From Actinoplanes sp. M2I2 (lineage in GTDB: Bacteria > Actinomycetota > Actinomycetes > Mycobacteriales > Micromonosporaceae): a DNA stretch of 64,000 nucleotides. The stretch lies in NCBI RefSeq assembly GCF_023544445.1, contig NZ_JALPVJ010000001.1, forward strand, positions 124,001-188,000. The letters are read 5' to 3'. Below, one piece after another: positions 34,698 to 42,181 of the stretch; within the stretch, counting starts at the first letter, position 1; each line of letters begins with the position of its first letter. The notes under the pieces were generated by a model. It saw only the letters and a list, made by a program, of their open reading frames with translations, searched no databases and was not told the DNA's origin. Position numbers and translations under genes: made by a program.

Positions 34698-35270
34698 GTG
34701 CCCTCATCCACCTGGTGTTTCGAACGTAGGTTCTAGTCGACATCAGTCGATGGTGGTCGACGTTTGACGGCCCCGCCACGGCCCAGACGGCCCCGCCACG
34801 GCCCAGACGGCCCCGCCACGGCCCAGACGGCCCAGGGACGGCCCAGGAACGATCTTCAAAGCGGGAGGGTCGCGTACCTGAGCGGGCATCCCGTCGCGCA
34901 GGCCCCGCCCGGCCGGGCAGGCGCGGTCTGGCTGCCTCCCGGTGTGCGATGGGTACCCGCCGGGCTTCGACATCCCAGAGCCGCCGGGTCCAGGGCGGGT
35001 AGCCCGGCCGCCGGAGGCACTACCCGGGTGCAGGGTCGGAGATCCTGCCCGCCGGAGGCTGCCGCTAGTGCGACGTCTCGCGCGACCGAGACAACAGGGC
35101 TGGCGACTCTGTCCGCACCCCGAGTCCCGCCCATTACCGTGCAGTCGACCCTGCTGCCAGAGACAGTATGCAGCTGTGTGGCATGTGGGTCGACGGGATG
35201 CCGCAGCACAGGGTGGCCGGAGAGAGCGGATCTGACTCGAAGCGCCTCAGCATCTCGGTACGGTCCGCAT
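34698..35270. other. Non-coding left end of the element
   Basis: No gene is supported. The left part holds the arm-type repeats; the right part is a GC-rich stretch with a short repeated motif CCGCCGGAGGC (near 35010 and 35050). Confidence 0.5.
34767..34847. repeat. Tandem repeats, candidate left integrase arm sites
   Basis: Three exact 20-bp copies of ACGGCCCCGCCACGGCCCAG, then GACGGCCCAG-G-GACGGCCCAGG (34826-34847). The last pair matches the sequence at 44210-44232 near the other end. Located 92-172 bp from the att core. Confidence 0.75.
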
Positions 35271-35678
35271 ATGGCAACTGATGGCTCGCGTCCGATCGCA
35301 GTGACGCTGCGCGCCGAGGACTGGGGGGCGCTCATGGACGTCATGGACAACGCGACCTCCATGGCGGTCGAAGAAGGCGACCCACACAACATCGTGCCGG
35401 TCGCCAAACGCGTGAGAGAAGCGGCCAGCGCCGGCCTCTACGAAACCGACGAACGACAGCTCCCGCTTGACCAGCTCACTAGCGTCGAACTGTCAGCGTC
35501 CGACTGGCGATACGCGGTACTCACTCTGGCGGTGTGGGCCGAGGCCGGCGAGGGGAACGTCCCTTGGCTCGACCCTGAGAGCACTGAGTCCGACCCTGAC
35601 GGCACTGTTGAGCGCGAGTTGATCGCTGGCATTACGGCTCAGCTTCCCGAGGGCACTCTCGGAGCCGACGGTTCCTGA
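35271..35678 (+). CDS. Hypothetical acidic protein (element cargo)
   Basis: 135 residues, strongly acidic, with no membrane segment. Patterns include VTLRAEDWGALMDVMDNATSM and LSASDWRYAVLTLAVWAEAG, suggesting an internal duplication of a short helical unit (AEDW.../ASDW...). Not recognised. There is no ribosome binding site, but TACGGT ends 6 nt before the ATG, so the mRNA may be leaderless. A terminator follows. Small acidic proteins of this kind can be immunity proteins or regulators, but nothing shows that here. Confidence 0.6.
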   Translation: MATDGSRPIAVTLRAEDWGALMDVMDNATSMAVEEGDPHNIVPVAKRVREAASAGLYETDERQLPLDQLTSVELSASDWRYAVLTLAVWAEAGEGNVPWLDPESTESDPDGTVERELIAGITAQLPEGTLGADGS

Positions 35679-35693
35679 AACCTAGAAGCCAAC

Positions 35694-35731
35694 AGCCCCG
35701 GTTGTCTCTGTAATGAGACGGCCGGGGCTTC
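35694..35731 (+). terminator. Terminator after the acidic protein gene
   Basis: AGCCCCGG / CCGGGGCT outer stem with an inner GTCTC / GAGAC stem over a TGTAAT loop. Confidence 0.75.
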
Positions 35732-35835
35732 GTCGTGGTCGGCCGAGGTTTCGGTCTGCGCGGCCGGGTCGACGCCGGGAGCGCAGCGGCAAGGCGTCGA
35801 TCCCGGACCGCGCCTTGAAGATGTAGAGAAAGTTC

Positions 35836-36048
35836 TCACCGCCATTCGTGCTCAGCGGTCACGAAGAAATCTTGTCGCGTCTCATGACGTCCGTGACAAA
35901 CGAGTCTCAGCACCTGCGTGACACCGCTAGAGTCGATCGCCCGGACGGTGATGACAGCCCGTAGTCTTGCGAAACGCGCGGCGTACGTCCTCACACGCCG
36001 AGAAGAGTGCACTCCATCAAATTGGACGACGTCCCGAGTCAATCCCAC
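35836..36048 (-). CDS. Possible small hypothetical protein
   Basis: 70 residues from a GTG that overlaps the end of the upstream gene (36039-36461) by ten bases. Basic, with the C-terminus QDFFVTAEHEWR. No family is recognised and it may be non-coding. A 15-bp sequence inside it, GTCACGAAGAAATCT on the plus strand, recurs 800 bases away. Confidence 0.25.
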   Translation of the reverse strand: MGLTRDVVQFDGVHSSRRVRTYAARFARLRAVITVRAIDSSGVTQVLRLVCHGRHETRQDFFVTAEHEWR

Positions 36049-36461
36049 CAGAGCGTCTGCAGACGCATCCCGTCAGGTACGGGTATTGGCTTAGCCGGCG
36101 GCGCATCGTTCCACCACTCGTACGACACCTCCTGCTCGGGATTGAGCGCAGCGGTCAGTCTCAGCACTTCACTTGCGGGAGCCCTCGTGACGACATACAC
36201 GTGATCGCTGAATGGCCACTCGTCGTCGCCTAGTACCTCACTGATGCCCACCTGGACGTCGTGTACGTCGGGCTGTTCTCGGACGTCACGCAACACAGTG
36301 AAGAACGCCCGCACACCGGGATGGTGGATGAGGTTGCATCCAATCGATCCCAGGTCTTCGTTTCCCTCGAAAAACAACTCAAGGCTGACGACCGGCTCCG
36401 ACCCGACGCCTGACTCGTAACCGCCCTGACGCTGGATCTCTGCCAGCAGGTCAGGCAGCAT
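36039..36461 (-). CDS. Hypothetical protein (element cargo)
   Basis: 140 residues from ATG 36461, preceded by GGAAGGAAGGTGG; earlier ATGs at 36482 and upstream are possible. Soluble, acidic, with an alternating strand/helix pattern (VVSLELFFEGNEDLGSIGCN, DVQVGISEVLGDDEWPFSDHVYVVT) and a Trp-rich end (YEWWNDAPPA, LQTLWWD). Compact size and pattern resemble immunity-type proteins, but no family match is known to me. Confidence 0.6.
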   Translation of the reverse strand: MLPDLLAEIQRQGGYESGVGSEPVVSLELFFEGNEDLGSIGCNLIHHPGVRAFFTVLRDVREQPDVHDVQVGISEVLGDDEWPFSDHVYVVTRAPASEVLRLTAALNPEQEVSYEWWNDAPPAKPIPVPDGMRLQTLWWD

Positions 36462-36702
36462 AGCGACCACCTTCCTTCCCATGCCTCTATCCGATCGTTG
36501 CATCGCTACAGCAGCGAGAAGCAGCGATGGACACATGTCGATCCAAGGGGCGTTCCGCGCGTCGTTCGGCCCTCAGTTTCACAGACCGTGATGTGCCGGA
36601 TGTTGGTGTCACGCACGCCCTGATACCGATCTGTCACGCAGGTCCCGGGACAAGACAGTCACGAAGAAATCTCCCTGTTCCAATTTCCTGTACGACTTTA
36701 AG

Positions 36703-36794
36703 GCGGCCCGAAACGGGCCGCTCACTCCGTCGCCGAGGGCAGCGCACCGCCGCCCGCGAGGGATGCGGGCGGCGGCACGCTAAGCGCTCCTCGG
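36703..36794. other. Two strong hairpins in a non-coding stretch
   Basis: GCGGCCCG-aaa-CGGGCCGC (36703-36721) is followed by a large imperfect hairpin (36733-36794) with arm segments CCGAGG, AGCG and CCGCCGCCCGC opposite GCGGGCGGCGG, CGCT and CCTCGG. No gene overlaps. Could be terminators, a structured RNA, or part of a replication or transfer origin. Confidence 0.55.
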
Positions 36795-36972
36795 CGACAC
36801 TCGTGGAAAGCGAGGAGGAGGTCGGGCCTGCCGAAGACCGTCAGAGTCTCGGTTCTAGGGATGCTCCGTCCGGCAGCCAACCGGCACGGCCTGGGCGACG
36901 CGGTGCAGTTGCCGCGTCGGGCCGTAGCGCGTGTGGCGGGCTCGTGCGTGGTTGCGATTACTGCGCCTCCGG

Positions 36973-36990
36973 CGGGGCTCTCCAGCCCCG
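36973..36990. other. Short hairpin
   Basis: CGGGGCT-ctcc-AGCCCCG, a perfect 7-bp stem in the same non-coding stretch. Confidence 0.5.
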
Positions 36991-37006
36991 GGATGGTCGC
37001 GCACAC

Positions 37007-37141
37007 CCGCCACCCTCGATCCGGGGCAAGCCGAGCAGACTCCGCCGGCGCCCGCCAACCTGGGTGCCTAGGGTCACGGGCCGTCCGGCATGGCGGGCGC
37101 CGGCCGAGCCCGCTCCCCGGAAGGCGGATCGAGGGTGACGG
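37007..37141. other. 135-bp long inverted repeat
   Basis: Two 51-base arms around a 33-base centre. The outer 16 bases (CCGCCACCCTCGATCC / GGATCGAGGGTGACGG) match with one mismatch, the inner 14 (GCCGGCGCCCGCCA / TGGCGGGCGCCGGC) match perfectly, and the 21-base middle segments have equal length but pair only partly. No coding region. It may be a structured RNA, a MITE-like insertion or an origin structure. Confidence 0.7.
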
Positions 37142-37284
37142 GATGGCGCTGACGCCGCCGATGCATAGCGGCTGGTCCTCCGTCTAAAGTCCGAGACGTC
37201 GGTGTCAACCCTGCCTTGACGATGCATGCGGACGGAAGCGCCTGTGAGTGCATACAGTTAGCCCTGAATCGATACGATGCCTCC

Positions 37285-37551
37285 ATGCTTCCACAGGGCT
37301 ATGAACTCTGGCTTGCTGAAGATCTAGGCGACAACGACGAGATCCTTCTCGGTCGTGTCATCGGGTGGCACATCGGACGCGAGATCAAGGAGCATGACGA
37401 CTCCTCGGCGATCTTCCCTCTGGTTGCCTACGAAAACCGACAGACCGGCGCTGGATCGATCAACATCGCAGATACCCGTTGGTACCTAGCGCCTACACGC
37501 CAGGAGGCGCTAGCGAAGGCTGAGCACGCGCGCCTCAAGGCCCAACCTTAA
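37285..37551 (+). CDS. Small hypothetical protein (element cargo)
   Basis: 88 residues from ATG 37285. The N-terminus is QGYELWLAEDLGDNDEILLG and the protein continues with AIFPLVAYENRQTGAG and a Lys/Ala-rich C-terminal helix. Unknown function, no membrane segment. TACGAT ends 6 nt before the ATG, consistent with leaderless transcription. Its stop codon overlaps the stop of the convergent nuclease gene within TTAA. Confidence 0.6.
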   Translation: MLPQGYELWLAEDLGDNDEILLGRVIGWHIGREIKEHDDSSAIFPLVAYENRQTGAGSINIADTRWYLAPTRQEALAKAEHARLKAQP

Positions 37552-38366
37552 GGATTCTCCGGGGGCGCGGGCTCAATACGCGAGAGCGCCCTCATCAGAG
37601 CTCTGGTCAGCACCGGAGTGTCGGCGTCTCCCGTCCAGGTCACCGCCTCTACAAACGGTTTATCGGAGGCTTCTTGACCGTTGGAGGTCGCCAGTCGGTT
37701 ACTTTCCAGAACTGCGGGAGCCAAGGGCTGATTGGTAACCACCAGGACAGGTACTACGTTGCCGCGAGCAAAACCTCGCGCTTGGTAAATTGCAGGCATC
37801 CCGAGGCTGCCCCTTACGCCGTATTTGACTTCTACGTCGACCATCTTCTTGTTGACGATCAGCGTCAAATCGGCACCTCGGTCATGATCATTACGGACGA
37901 CCATAGCTCCGGCCGCTTGGAACGCAAGCGTCAAACGAGTCAGGTACAGATCATGTCTGTAACGCGGCGACTGCATAAGGCTCGGCTCGATGATGGAGGC
38001 CGCTTCTACGATGCCTGCTGCCACTTCAGCGTTGTCTTCTGCCCGAGCCTGCTCGATCGCCCGCTCAACGCGGCGTCGCCGACGTTCCAGTTCAACCCCA
38101 TGCTCCGAGGTTCCAAGCCTGATTAGCGGCGTTCCCTGCAACCCCATGAGCAGGAACGCAGCGCCCATCAATACCAGCACAGCTGAGCCAGCCTGGTTCT
38201 CAGTTGCAAAGACGGACCAAGCACCGCCGCCACCAGCAAGGAGGCCGAAGAAGAGTGCGCCAGCACGCTCCCACGCGGTTAATGGAGCTGCTTCAAACTG
38301 GTCGTCAGGCTCCTGAAGGTCCTGTTCGGACGGCACAATCTCGCTGGAGGAAGGCTCTTCTGGCAC
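37548..38366 (-). CDS. Membrane-anchored PD-(D/E)XK nuclease-like protein
   Basis: 272 residues from GTG 38366. Two transmembrane helices (about residues 35-54 and 60-78) are followed by a basic helical linker (VELERRRRRVERAIEQARAED) and a C-terminal domain with GADLTLIVNKK...VDVEVKYG, in which D166 and E179-x-K181 fit the PD-(D/E)XK nuclease core. The second half has strand-helix repeats (VPVLVVTNQPL). This would place a DNA- or RNA-cleaving domain at the inner membrane, as in some phage-defence effectors. GACTAT lies 9 nt upstream of the start. The open frame extends to 38597, but that part is low quality. Confidence 0.65.
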   Translation of the reverse strand: MPEEPSSSEIVPSEQDLQEPDDQFEAAPLTAWERAGALFFGLLAGGGGAWSVFATENQAGSAVLVLMGAAFLLMGLQGTPLIRLGTSEHGVELERRRRRVERAIEQARAEDNAEVAAGIVEAASIIEPSLMQSPRYRHDLYLTRLTLAFQAAGAMVVRNDHDRGADLTLIVNKKMVDVEVKYGVRGSLGMPAIYQARGFARGNVVPVLVVTNQPLAPAVLESNRLATSNGQEASDKPFVEAVTWTGDADTPVLTRALMRALSRIEPAPPENP

Positions 38367-38472
38367 GCATCGACCATAGTCTGGAGGGTCCAGCTGCCTA
38401 ACACAGACATCGCTCGACCTAGAGTGGCCGGTGATGTGTGTTCCGGTGCGAACGCTGCTTGACGCATGTCGT

Positions 38473-38508
38473 CGTGCCCTATCCGTGCCCGACGCAACGG
38501 CCATCACC
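38473..38508. repeat. Degenerate boundary motif with paired GTGCC boxes
   Basis: CGTGCCCTATCCGTGCCCGA resembles CGTGCCAGATCCGTGCCAGA in the boundary at 40054-40125: two GTGCC boxes with the same spacing of about one helical turn. It lies in the gap between two cargo genes. Confidence 0.4.
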
Positions 38509-38692
38509 GGGCACCAGGGGTCCACATCAGGCAGGCCGCCAAAGGGACTGACCTGCGCGTGACTAGGGACAAGCCGATGCGGAGAGTGGGGTAGCAAGGC
38601 TTCCGAAACCGATGGTGATCATCTTCCAAATTGATTACCCGGTGAGTTCTGAGCTACGACGAGCAGAGGCGGCGCCTTCGTCGCTCGATCGC

Positions 38693-39232
38693 CTACTTCG
38701 GCCGATGATCGGGGCCGGCGGGAGCTGTCGACTCCTCGTCCCGAACTGGCAGTGCCGGCGTATCTCCGTCGTGTTCAGTGTCCTGCTCTCGGAGCCGGCG
38801 TTCGAGCTCATCTACGATCTCGTCGGTTGGTACCTCGACGATGACTGTCACCTGGGGAGTGGGCTGAGGAGATGACGGTTCTTGCTTCGGCGGATTCCGG
38901 TCCGAGATGAGCTGGACGATCATGAGCAATGCCATGACATAGGTCAGAATCCGGACATCGTTCTGGCGTAGCACCTGGAGCAGATGCCAAAGCCGCGTGT
39001 CCTTCAGCCGTGCTTCGATCTGCTCGGGCTGACCCTCCTGGGAGACTTCGATCAGCAAGGCCAGCTCGTGTTCGGTGAGTGGAGCCTGCGTCAACTCCTC
39101 AACCACCTGCGCTATTGCCGCACGAGGAGGGGATATGATTCGCGATCCCTGCGCACGGCCGGTGAAGTGGTGCCGCTGAATCGCGGTACGGACTGCAGCC
39201 GACTGCCCAACATTGAAGCCACCTGGACGCAT
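38693..39232 (-). CDS. Hypothetical single-pass membrane protein (element cargo)
   Basis: 179 residues. An N-terminal cytoplasmic-type region with a helical segment (IAQVVEELTQAPLTEHELALLIEVSQEG) precedes one transmembrane helix (VRILTYVMALLMIVQLIS, about residues 93-110) and a Pro/Glu-rich tail that includes a short strand (VTVIVEVPTDEIVDELERRLRE). Not recognised. The start ATG has no ribosome binding site; TAACAT lies 8 nt upstream. Confidence 0.6.
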   Translation of the reverse strand: MRPGGFNVGQSAAVRTAIQRHHFTGRAQGSRIISPPRAAIAQVVEELTQAPLTEHELALLIEVSQEGQPEQIEARLKDTRLWHLLQVLRQNDVRILTYVMALLMIVQLISDRNPPKQEPSSPQPTPQVTVIVEVPTDEIVDELERRLREQDTEHDGDTPALPVRDEESTAPAGPDHRPK

Positions 39233-39290
39233 GAGGTGCCATGTTACCCGGAGTTACGGCATCGCGAGGCGGCCCGGAATCAGGCGGTGG

Positions 39291-39424
39291 GTGACCAACT
39301 GAGTGACGATCGAGGCGTACAAGGCAGACGCCCATGAACGTCAAGGGACTGTTTGGGCAGCTCATCGGTACGTCGAGCGCAGGTCAACGCCGGGTGTTGG
39401 TTGCCTGGGGGTCAAGGCGTCTTA
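39291..39424 (+). repeat. Boundary repeat A between cargo genes
   Basis: Starts GTGACCAACTGAGTGACGAT; CCATGAACGTCAAGGGAC follows with the ATG at 39334, and TTGCCTGGGGGTCAAGG near 39401. Copy C (40917) has the same three blocks at the same spacing to within one base (35 or 36, then 70 bases). Also defines a potential 36-codon frame from 39334. Confidence 0.8.
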
Positions 39425-39546
39425 AGCTGCAACCTGGCCGGTAATTAGCCAGCAAGGCCAAGCTTGCGATAGACGACCATGTTGACTGGGGTTGACAAGG
39501 TAGTGAAGTTATCCTCGACTGGCTGTGGGGCGTCGAGAGGATCGCC

Positions 39547-40068
39547 ATGGCCGCAGCCGCTGATCATGATTGGAACTTCAAAGACGCATTCGCGTCTGCC
39601 GCAGGCGTAATCCCGACCCTGCTTTTGGCCCTGGTCCTCCAGAAGGAGCTACTAACAGTTGCCGTAGCGTTCTCGGCCAAATTCCGCCAAATGGCTGAGA
39701 ATCCACCCAAAGCTATGCGAATCACCCAAGCGATTGCCAAGTTTATTTCGCCTGCATCCGCGCGAGCGATGGGTTATATGGATGTTTTCATCCACCCCTC
39801 CTTTTTGATCCTGCTAGCAGTAGGTGCAGAGCTCACCGCGCTATTTGGTATCGCAGAACCGCCGGCGTGGCGCGCTGGTGGCGCTGGGCGAGTGTTCGCG
39901 TTTTTCTCGCTTGGACTGCAAGCATTCGTGATTTGGCAGCTAATCTTTACAATTGCCCTGGGTCTACTCATAGTCTCTCTTCGGGCAGAATCAGCGGATG
40001 AAGAACAGGATGACAGCGATCGGGATCCTGATCAGCCGAAGGGGGCAGCCGAATGTCTAACTGAGTGA
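39547..40068 (+). CDS. Hypothetical polytopic membrane protein (element cargo)
   Basis: 173 residues with three hydrophobic helices (VIPTLLLALVLQKELLTVAVAF, FLILLAVGAELTALFGI, LGLQAFVIWQLIFTIALGLLIV). Not recognised. Codon use and GC are clearly lower than in flanking chromosomal genes, a sign of transfer. ATG start with GAGAGGAT upstream. The last codons and stop (GTCTAACTGAGTGA) lie inside boundary repeat B, so the gene ends exactly at a cassette boundary. TTGACA (39492-39497) upstream is a possible -35 box. Confidence 0.7.
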   Translation: MAAAADHDWNFKDAFASAAGVIPTLLLALVLQKELLTVAVAFSAKFRQMAENPPKAMRITQAIAKFISPASARAMGYMDVFIHPSFLILLAVGAELTALFGIAEPPAWRAGGAGRVFAFFSLGLQAFVIWQLIFTIALGLLIVSLRAESADEEQDDSDRDPDQPKGAAECLTE

Positions 40069-40125
40069 CGCACCGCGACCGTGCCAGATCCGTGCCAGAA
40101 CGGTCGGTCATGGTCGGGGCGTAGA
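40054..40125 (+). repeat. Boundary repeat B between cargo genes
   Basis: TGTCTAACTGAGTGAC (40054-40069) is identical in copy D (41739). It is followed by CGTGCCAGATCCGTGCCAGA, a pair of boxes one helical turn apart that look like integrase arm sites. The CATGGACGT block of the other copies is absent or diverged here. Confidence 0.7.
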
Positions 40126-40339
40126 GGGAAGCTACGGGCAGTCGGCCGACATTCGCCCAGGTGAACAACTTGCAGCGCAGTGACCTTGCCTGAGAACCGT
40201 CCTGGCAGTGTGGGAGTCGCGTCTGACAGCAACGGTGACAGCAGCCGGCGCGGACGACGAGGACCAGGGCGAGCCCTTGTCGGACGACCGTCCGAGGTCG
40301 CAGCGACAGACGGACGAGTCCGGACGGCGCGCCCAGAAC

Positions 40340-40840
40340 TTACAAGCAAGGGTTACACGTGACCGACCCTCGCGAGTCTTGGGGGCTTTGTCGCGCCCTT
40401 CTACGACACGTCCGTCTTCTGCCAACCCGCGGGAGCTTCTCAAGGCCGATCAGGACTTCAAGGCCGAGATGTTGTTTCAGCATGTATTTGAGATTGCGGC
40501 CTTCGATGATCTCGATACGTCCGTTGGCTGCGGCGAAATCGCGGCTAGCCTTGCCCACCCATGAGGTGGTGACGAGGACACCCTTGGCGGCACGCTTGTG
40601 GTCCATTACGCCGGCAAGGGCGTGGACGGCCTCGAGCCCCACGATCCTGCCGTAACGCTTGGCCTGGATGATGCATAGTCCGCCGACGATGGGGTCCTCG
40701 TTGATGGCGACACCGTCGACGCCTTCATCCTTAGAGGCCTGAGTAACCCAGGACTTCATGCCGATGGCCTCGAAGAGCCGGCGGATGAGGTGCTCGAACT
40801 CGCTGGGCGAGAGCTTGAGCAAATCAGTGCGGCTGTCCAT
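40340..40840 (-). CDS. Mrr-type restriction endonuclease domain protein
   Basis: 166 residues: one Mrr catalytic domain of the PD-(D/E)XK superfamily. LSPSEFEHLIRRLFEAIGM is the leading helix, D42 (DEGVDGVAINED) the Asp, and CIIQAKRY supplies Q59-x-K61. The DNA-recognition winged helix of full-length Mrr is missing, so specificity would come from elsewhere. Mrr enzymes cleave modified DNA; a defence role for the element is plausible but inferred. The C-terminus is basic and Arg-rich. It lies between boundary repeats B and C. Confidence 0.85.
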   Translation of the reverse strand: MDSRTDLLKLSPSEFEHLIRRLFEAIGMKSWVTQASKDEGVDGVAINEDPIVGGLCIIQAKRYGRIVGLEAVHALAGVMDHKRAAKGVLVTTSWVGKASRDFAAANGRIEIIEGRNLKYMLKQHLGLEVLIGLEKLPRVGRRRTCRRRARQSPQDSRGSVTCNPCL

Positions 40841-40916
40841 GCCGGCGATAACGTCGAAGTTTTGTTCCGGCGCTGGCTATCCGTCGGCGCGCCCGTACTG
40901 CGCTGCGCTGGTCTGG

Positions 40917-41056
40917 GTGACTAACTGAGTGACGATCACCAGCAACACCGGCGAACACCCATGGACGTCAACGGACACTTTGAGCCGGTCAGCGCAGTTC
41001 TCGGTCGAGGTCGGCCGGTGGTGGTTGTTGCCTGGGGGTCAAGGAGTCGTCAGCCA
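40917..41056 (+). repeat. Boundary repeat C between cargo genes
   Basis: GTGACTAACTGAGTGACGAT, then CCATGGACGTCAACGGAC with ATG at 40961, then TTGCCTGGGGGTCAAGG at about 41028. The best-preserved copy; it shares all blocks with A and the first two with D. Confidence 0.8.
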
Positions 41057-41072
41057 GGGGCGGTGCGTTCGA

Positions 41073-41095
41073 GATAACGAGTGCTACTCGTTATC
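41073..41095. terminator. Hairpin at the 3' end of a cargo gene
   Basis: GATAACGAG-tgcta-CTCGTTATC, a perfect 9-bp stem that includes the last codons and stop of the minus-strand gene at 41084. Confidence 0.6.
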
Positions 41096-41677
41096 GATCT
41101 TCGACATTGCCGTTCTGATGGCAGTGTAGGCATCAGCAGCGGCGGTCTCAATTTTCCTGCCCGCATCAACGATCAAGCCCCAGACCTGTCGCTCGTTCTC
41201 CTCGGTGAGTGGGTCGGCCGGCACAAGCTGGTACCCATGGTCAACGACGGATTCGAGGCCCGCCAAGGCAGCATCGAGTCTGCGCCACTCGTCCACTAGC
41301 TCATCACCTTGAAAGAGCAAGCGAACGCGAATGTCCATCAGGCGAGCCGTCGAAGCATGACCTGCGGCCTGAGCAGCCACTGAATCCCAGTCGTAGGACT
41401 CGTCATGCTCGCTGCGGTCAAACAAAATCGCAAGTGAGCCGTCGATATTGTGTAGCAGATTGCCGATCTCATAGAGGACCGCGATGCGGTCTGGCCGCAA
41501 CCTGGACGGACGCTCCGAGGCAAGCTTGCGGCGTTCCCTCTCGTTCTCAACGTCAATGCGATGGTGCTCCCGAGCATCCGTCCGGTCTTGGACGATCTTC
41601 ACGCCCCAGAGACTTGCACCACCACCAACGAGCGCACCAATCGCGACGCTGATCAGGTTTGCCCACCAAGGAGTCAC
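41084..41677 (-). CDS. Hypothetical single-pass membrane protein with coiled coil (element cargo)
   Basis: 197 residues. One N-terminal transmembrane helix (ISVAIGALVGGGASLWGV) is followed by a charged coiled coil (RTDAREHHRIDVENERERRKLASE) and a helical C-terminal domain. This layout recurs in actinomycete mobile elements, but no function is known to me. Start GTG; TAGTCT lies 6 nt upstream, so the mRNA may be leaderless. It sits between boundary repeats C and D. Confidence 0.65.
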   Translation of the reverse strand: MTPWWANLISVAIGALVGGGASLWGVKIVQDRTDAREHHRIDVENERERRKLASERPSRLRPDRIAVLYEIGNLLHNIDGSLAILFDRSEHDESYDWDSVAAQAAGHASTARLMDIRVRLLFQGDELVDEWRRLDAALAGLESVVDHGYQLVPADPLTEENERQVWGLIVDAGRKIETAAADAYTAIRTAMSKIDNE

Positions 41678-41738
41678 CGATGGAGACTACTGAAACTGCA
41701 CTACGTGGATCGACCCCGACCGCTTCTCGTGTCGTGAG

Positions 41739-41810
41739 TGTCTAACTGAGTGACAACCAGCGGTGACGATGTCGGACGAACATGGACGTTGGCGGACTCT
41801 TCTCGCAGGT
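41739..41810 (+). repeat. Boundary repeat D between cargo genes
   Basis: TGTCTAACTGAGTGAC is identical to copy B; 36 bases after CTGAG comes CATGGACGTTGGCGGAC as in copies A and C (ATG 41782). The TTGCCTGGGGG block is missing. Confidence 0.75.
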
Positions 41811-41876
41811 CAGCCGGGGTGAACCCCAAGGTCGAACGACCATGATCGTTCCTTGACACGGAAGCGGTCGTAGTAG

Positions 41877-42161
41877 TCATACGACGTCGCGCACCCAGCT
41901 AACACCGCAGGCGAGCAGGATGAACAGGGCGACGGTGCCGATCCGTAGCCAGGGTGTGTCTTCGATTTTGCGGTCTGCGCCGATGCTGATGCTGATGCCG
42001 ACGCAGAGGGCGAAGATGATGCCGAGGAAGACGGTCAGCAGGTGTTGGGCGGTGGTGTCTTTTTCCCAGTAGGCCCATGCTCCGAGCACGGTGGCTCCCA
42101 GGGCGATGGCGGAGATGATGACGAGCGGGATAGCGATACGCCATCGCTTGAACGGCGTCAT
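41877..42161 (-). CDS. Small polytopic membrane protein (element cargo)
   Basis: 94 residues with three transmembrane helices (IAIPLVIISAIALGATVLGAW, LLTVFLGIIFALCVGISIS, IGTVALFILLACGVSWV). Not recognised. ATG at 42161 lies directly beside the point where the replication initiator remnant begins on the other strand, so insertion of this gene may have truncated the initiator. Confidence 0.6.
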   Translation of the reverse strand: MTPFKRWRIAIPLVIISAIALGATVLGAWAYWEKDTTAQHLLTVFLGIIFALCVGISISIGADRKIEDTPWLRIGTVALFILLACGVSWVRDVV

Positions 42162-42181
42162 GGCTGCTGTCCGGTCTGCTC

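Noticed and set aside
36970..37141. CRISPR-like or integron attC interpretation of the long inverted repeat
   Set aside because: There is no regular spacing of repeats, and no integron integrase or Cas gene is present.
39334..39444. Short frames starting at ATG in boundary copies A, C and D
   Set aside because: A and C keep frame for about 36 codons with the similar peptide VAWGSR, but D diverges and no ribosome binding site is present, so I treat them as repeat DNA rather than genes.
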